Positions 5,550-7,017 of a stretch of 7,017 nucleotides of DNA are shown one piece after another. Source of the stretch: an uncultured Bacteroidota bacterium. GTDB lineage: Bacteria > Bacteroidota > Bacteroidia > UKL13-3. Location of the stretch: contig CAIUEQ010000187.1 of assembly GCA_903898215.1 (NCBI GenBank), positions 1-7,017 on the forward strand. The letters are read 5' to 3'. How positions within the stretch are numbered: the stretch's first letter is position 1; every line of letters begins with the position of its first letter. A program made the translations under genes and the position numbers. A model generated the notes under the pieces. It saw nothing but the letters and a program-made list of their open reading frames with translations. It made no database searches and was not told where the DNA came from.

Positions 5550-6929
5550 CTACTTCAAAATAAATAACCCACCGCTTAATCGCAATAAATCTGTTTCGGC
5601 AAGTTTTGCTTCATACTTCACACTTAAATATCGCGAATTGCTTAAGATTAAATTTTGCTGTGCTTGTCGTAATTCTATCGAACTAATTACACCAATTTTA
5701 TATTGATCATTTGCCAAATCAAAATTTTGTGTTGCCACATCAACATTTTCTTTTTCAAATTTTATTAACTCCAAATCCATCAAATAGGTATTGTATGATT
5801 GTTGAACTGTTAATTCAATTTTGCTGATAGTATCTTTTAAAACAAGGTCACTTTCTTTTAATCCGATTTGAGCAATTTGCAAACGTTTACTTACATTAAA
5901 ACCATTAAAAATATTTAAGGTAACACCAGCACCATAGTGATATCCTAAGCTTTGGCTGTATTGAACAAAACCCGATTGTGAATTTTGATTTGCATAATTA
6001 TATCCACTATATAATTGAAGATTTGGCATTCGCTCCGATTCAATTTCTTTGATTCCGAATGACAGCACTTTTGCATTTTTCTTTGCCAACAAAATGGAAA
6101 CATTTTGACTGATGGCATTGCTTTTTAATTCCTCTAATTTTAACTCGCTGTTTATGTCAATTATTTCAGGAACATCAAATTCTACATTTACATCTCGAGC
6201 AATAATTTGGTTCAAAGAAGCTTTACTGTTTTTCAAAGAAACCTCCTGACGCTTCAATGCAGAGCGGTCTGTATTTAAATCCACTTGTGCATTCAGTACT
6301 TCATTTTTAGCAGCTTTTCCAGCAGCAAATCTGTCTTTTGCTAAACTCAATCTTTCTTCAGAAAGCTTCACGCTTTCCTTGTTTTGAGTAAGCAATTGTT
6401 TTCCTAAAACCACATCAAAATAGGCACGAATTACTTTTGTAAAAATAAATTCAATTTGAAAACGCATGCGTATTTCTCCAATATCTTGAAGTTCTTTTAA
6501 CTTATTTTTTGTTGCAAACATTTTTAGTCCGTCAAAAATTGTCCAGCCTAATTCGGCATTTGCTGCAATTTGATTGTTGGCTGCACCGGTTGCCTTTTTT
6601 TCTGTTCCGTTAGTATATTTTTGTTCGGTGTTTGCGTTCTGATTATCTTGTAAAACAGCACCTGAAACACGTGGCAACATTCCTGCATTTCCTGCATAAT
6701 TATTCACTTTTGAAATATCGGCTTCATGTTTTGCAACCTGAATAGCATAATTATTTTGAAGTGCTGTTTTCAAAGCATCATCAATTGTAAATACTTGTTG
6801 TGCTTCTGTGATATTCACACAAAGAACACAAAGGAAAAAACACAAAGAAAAAGTCAAAACACTTTGTGCTCTTTGTGAAAACACTTTGCGCTCTTTGTGT
6901 GATTTTATTTTGATATTATATAACCTCAT
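5550..6929 (-). CDS. TolC-family outer membrane efflux protein
   Basis: From the ATG at 6929 the product is 459 residues, typical for TolC-like channels that span the outer membrane and periplasm and dock on RND pumps. The two-fold internal repeat of the family is visible. LGWTIFDGLKMFATKNKLKEL (127-147) matches the layout of VTLNIFNGFNVSKRLQIAQI (336-355). DRFAAGKAAKNEVLNAQVDL (199-218) matches DQYKIGVISSIELRQAQQNL (408-427). An open frame extends to an ATG at 6989, but those 20 extra residues merely overlap the permease gene and precede the signal peptide. The 6929 start gives a 14-base overlap with the permease stop, consistent with translational coupling. GTG or TTG starts further in (within the repeat) are less likely. 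The signal peptide (hydrophobic core LTFSLCFFLCVLCV, 25-38; cleavage probably after A43 in ITEA-QQ) is encoded almost entirely by a palindromic repeat. It has no lipobox glycine or alanine before its cysteines, so this is not obviously a lipoprotein. Confidence 0.93.
   Translation of the reverse strand: MRLYNIKIKSHKERKVFSQRAQSVLTFSLCFFLCVLCVNITEAQQVFTIDDALKTALQNNYAIQVAKHEADISKVNNYAGNAGMLPRVSGAVLQDNQNANTEQKYTNGTEKKATGAANNQIAANAELGWTIFDGLKMFATKNKLKELQDIGEIRMRFQIEFIFTKVIRAYFDVVLGKQLLTQNKESVKLSEERLSLAKDRFAAGKAAKNEVLNAQVDLNTDRSALKRQEVSLKNSKASLNQIIARDVNVEFDVPEIIDINSELKLEELKSNAISQNVSILLAKKNAKVLSFGIKEIESERMPNLQLYSGYNYANQNSQSGFVQYSQSLGYHYGAGVTLNIFNGFNVSKRLQIAQIGLKESDLVLKDTISKIELTVQQSYNTYLMDLELIKFEKENVDVATQNFDLANDQYKIGVISSIELRQAQQNLILSNSRYLSVKYEAKLAETDLLRLSGGLFILK
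6815..6902 (-). repeat. 88-base imperfect palindrome of CACAAAG units encoding the TolC signal peptide
   Basis: The outer arms TCACACAAAGAACACAAAG (6815-6833) and its inverted partner (6884-6902) match at 17 of 19 positions. An inner pair, CACAAAG (6841-6847) with CTTTGTG (6862-6868), makes a nested hairpin. The right half holds a 22-base tandem repeat (6856-6877 and 6878-6899) differing at one base. Because 22 is not a multiple of three, the two copies are read in different frames (SHKERKVF versus SQRAQSVLTF), yet no stop codon occurs. The left half, read on the minus strand as CTTTGTG-type units, yields the Leu/Cys/Phe-rich hydrophobic core. Words of this type (CCTTTGTGTTCTTTGTG) are, as I recall, widespread dispersed repeats in Bacteroidota. 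No transposase or target duplication is seen. Confidence 0.75.
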
Positions 6930-7017
6930 TTTTCTCTTCAATTTCTTTATTTTCTTTAGATAAAAAACTATAAATAGCCGGAATAACATAGAGTGTTAAA
7001 ATTCCTGAAAACAGTAA
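6916..7017 (-). CDS. RND efflux permease, C-terminal end (runs off the right edge)
   Basis: The minus-strand frame is open from the window edge to a TAA at 6918-6916 and gives 33 residues: the start is LLFSGILTLYVIPAIYSFLS and the end is charged (KENKEIEEKNEVI). The hydrophobic TLYVIPAIYSFLS passage matches the last transmembrane helix of AcrB/HAE1-type RND pumps, which typically reads TLFVVPALY before a short cytoplasmic tail. Such pumps drive drugs or other amphiphiles out of the periplasm and membrane using the proton gradient. The next gene on the strand is a TolC-family channel overlapping by 14 bases, which strongly supports the assignment. The periplasmic adaptor, if present in the operon, would be beyond the right edge. 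No finer substrate class can be inferred from this fragment. Confidence 0.8.
   Translation of the reverse strand, partial: LLFSGILTLYVIPAIYSFLSKENKEIEEKNEVI

Noticed and set aside
5518..5706. Plus-strand open frame overlapping the tolC 3' end
   Set aside because: Antisense to the conserved C-terminal TolC repeat; no recognisable protein features.
6810..6845. TolC protein as a lipoprotein because of cysteines in the signal peptide
   Set aside because: Each cysteine is preceded by Leu or Val rather than Gly/Ala/Ser, so no lipobox is present; ITEA-QQ is a better signal peptidase I site.
6815..6902. CACAAAG array considered as a CRISPR array or as iterons of an origin
   Set aside because: Units are only 7-22 bases without unique spacers, are in inverted orientation, and sit within an open coding frame; no cas or replication initiator gene is nearby.
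6930..6989. Upstream ATG at 6989 as the tolC start
   Set aside because: The added 20 residues are the RND permease C-terminal coding region read in another frame, and they would place the signal peptide internally.

Overview
The window looks like chromosomal DNA from a member of the Bacteroidota. The DNA is AT-rich. One protein carries a C-terminal type IX secretion (T9SS) sorting domain, a system essentially confined to this phylum. Boxes matching the Bacteroidota -7 promoter consensus TAnnTTTG sit just before start codons, and start codons lack clear Shine-Dalgarno sequences. No finer placement is possible from the sequence alone.

Layout from left to right. Positions 1-332 (minus) hold the N-terminal 110 residues of a membrane protein, probably an MscS-type mechanosensitive channel. 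Positions 366-3242 (minus) are polA, a full-length DNA polymerase I with 5' nuclease, proofreading and polymerase domains that all look intact. A 194-base divergent spacer follows. Then comes a plus-strand gene (3437-4792) for a secreted T9SS cargo protein with degenerate YD-like repeats. It converges on a minus-strand metallo-beta-lactamase-fold hydrolase of the glyoxalase II/YcbL type (4829-5470). Upstream of that on the minus strand are a TolC-like outer membrane efflux protein (5550-6929) and, overlapping its start by 14 bases, the last 33 residues of an RND efflux permease (6916-7017). The permease and TolC genes form an export operon. The hydrolase lies 79 bases downstream of tolC in the same direction and may have its own promoter. 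polA and the channel gene are similarly head-to-tail with a 33-base gap.

The genes themselves are mostly ordinary housekeeping, envelope and secretion genes. What stands out is a set of short, internally repetitive or palindromic DNA words lying inside coding sequence and read in frame. Two adjacent words are in the polA interdomain linker (2301-2325, 2331-2360). One is in a polA loop just before catalytic motif C (539-567). One is inside the T9SS sorting domain (4581-4606). The last is an 88-base imperfect palindrome (6815-6902) that encodes most of the TolC signal peptide. They resemble dispersed intergenic repeats I recall from Bacteroidota genomes, but here all five sit in coding sequence, at sites likely to tolerate extra residues. 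I see no mobile-element transposase, CRISPR array, tRNA or rRNA.
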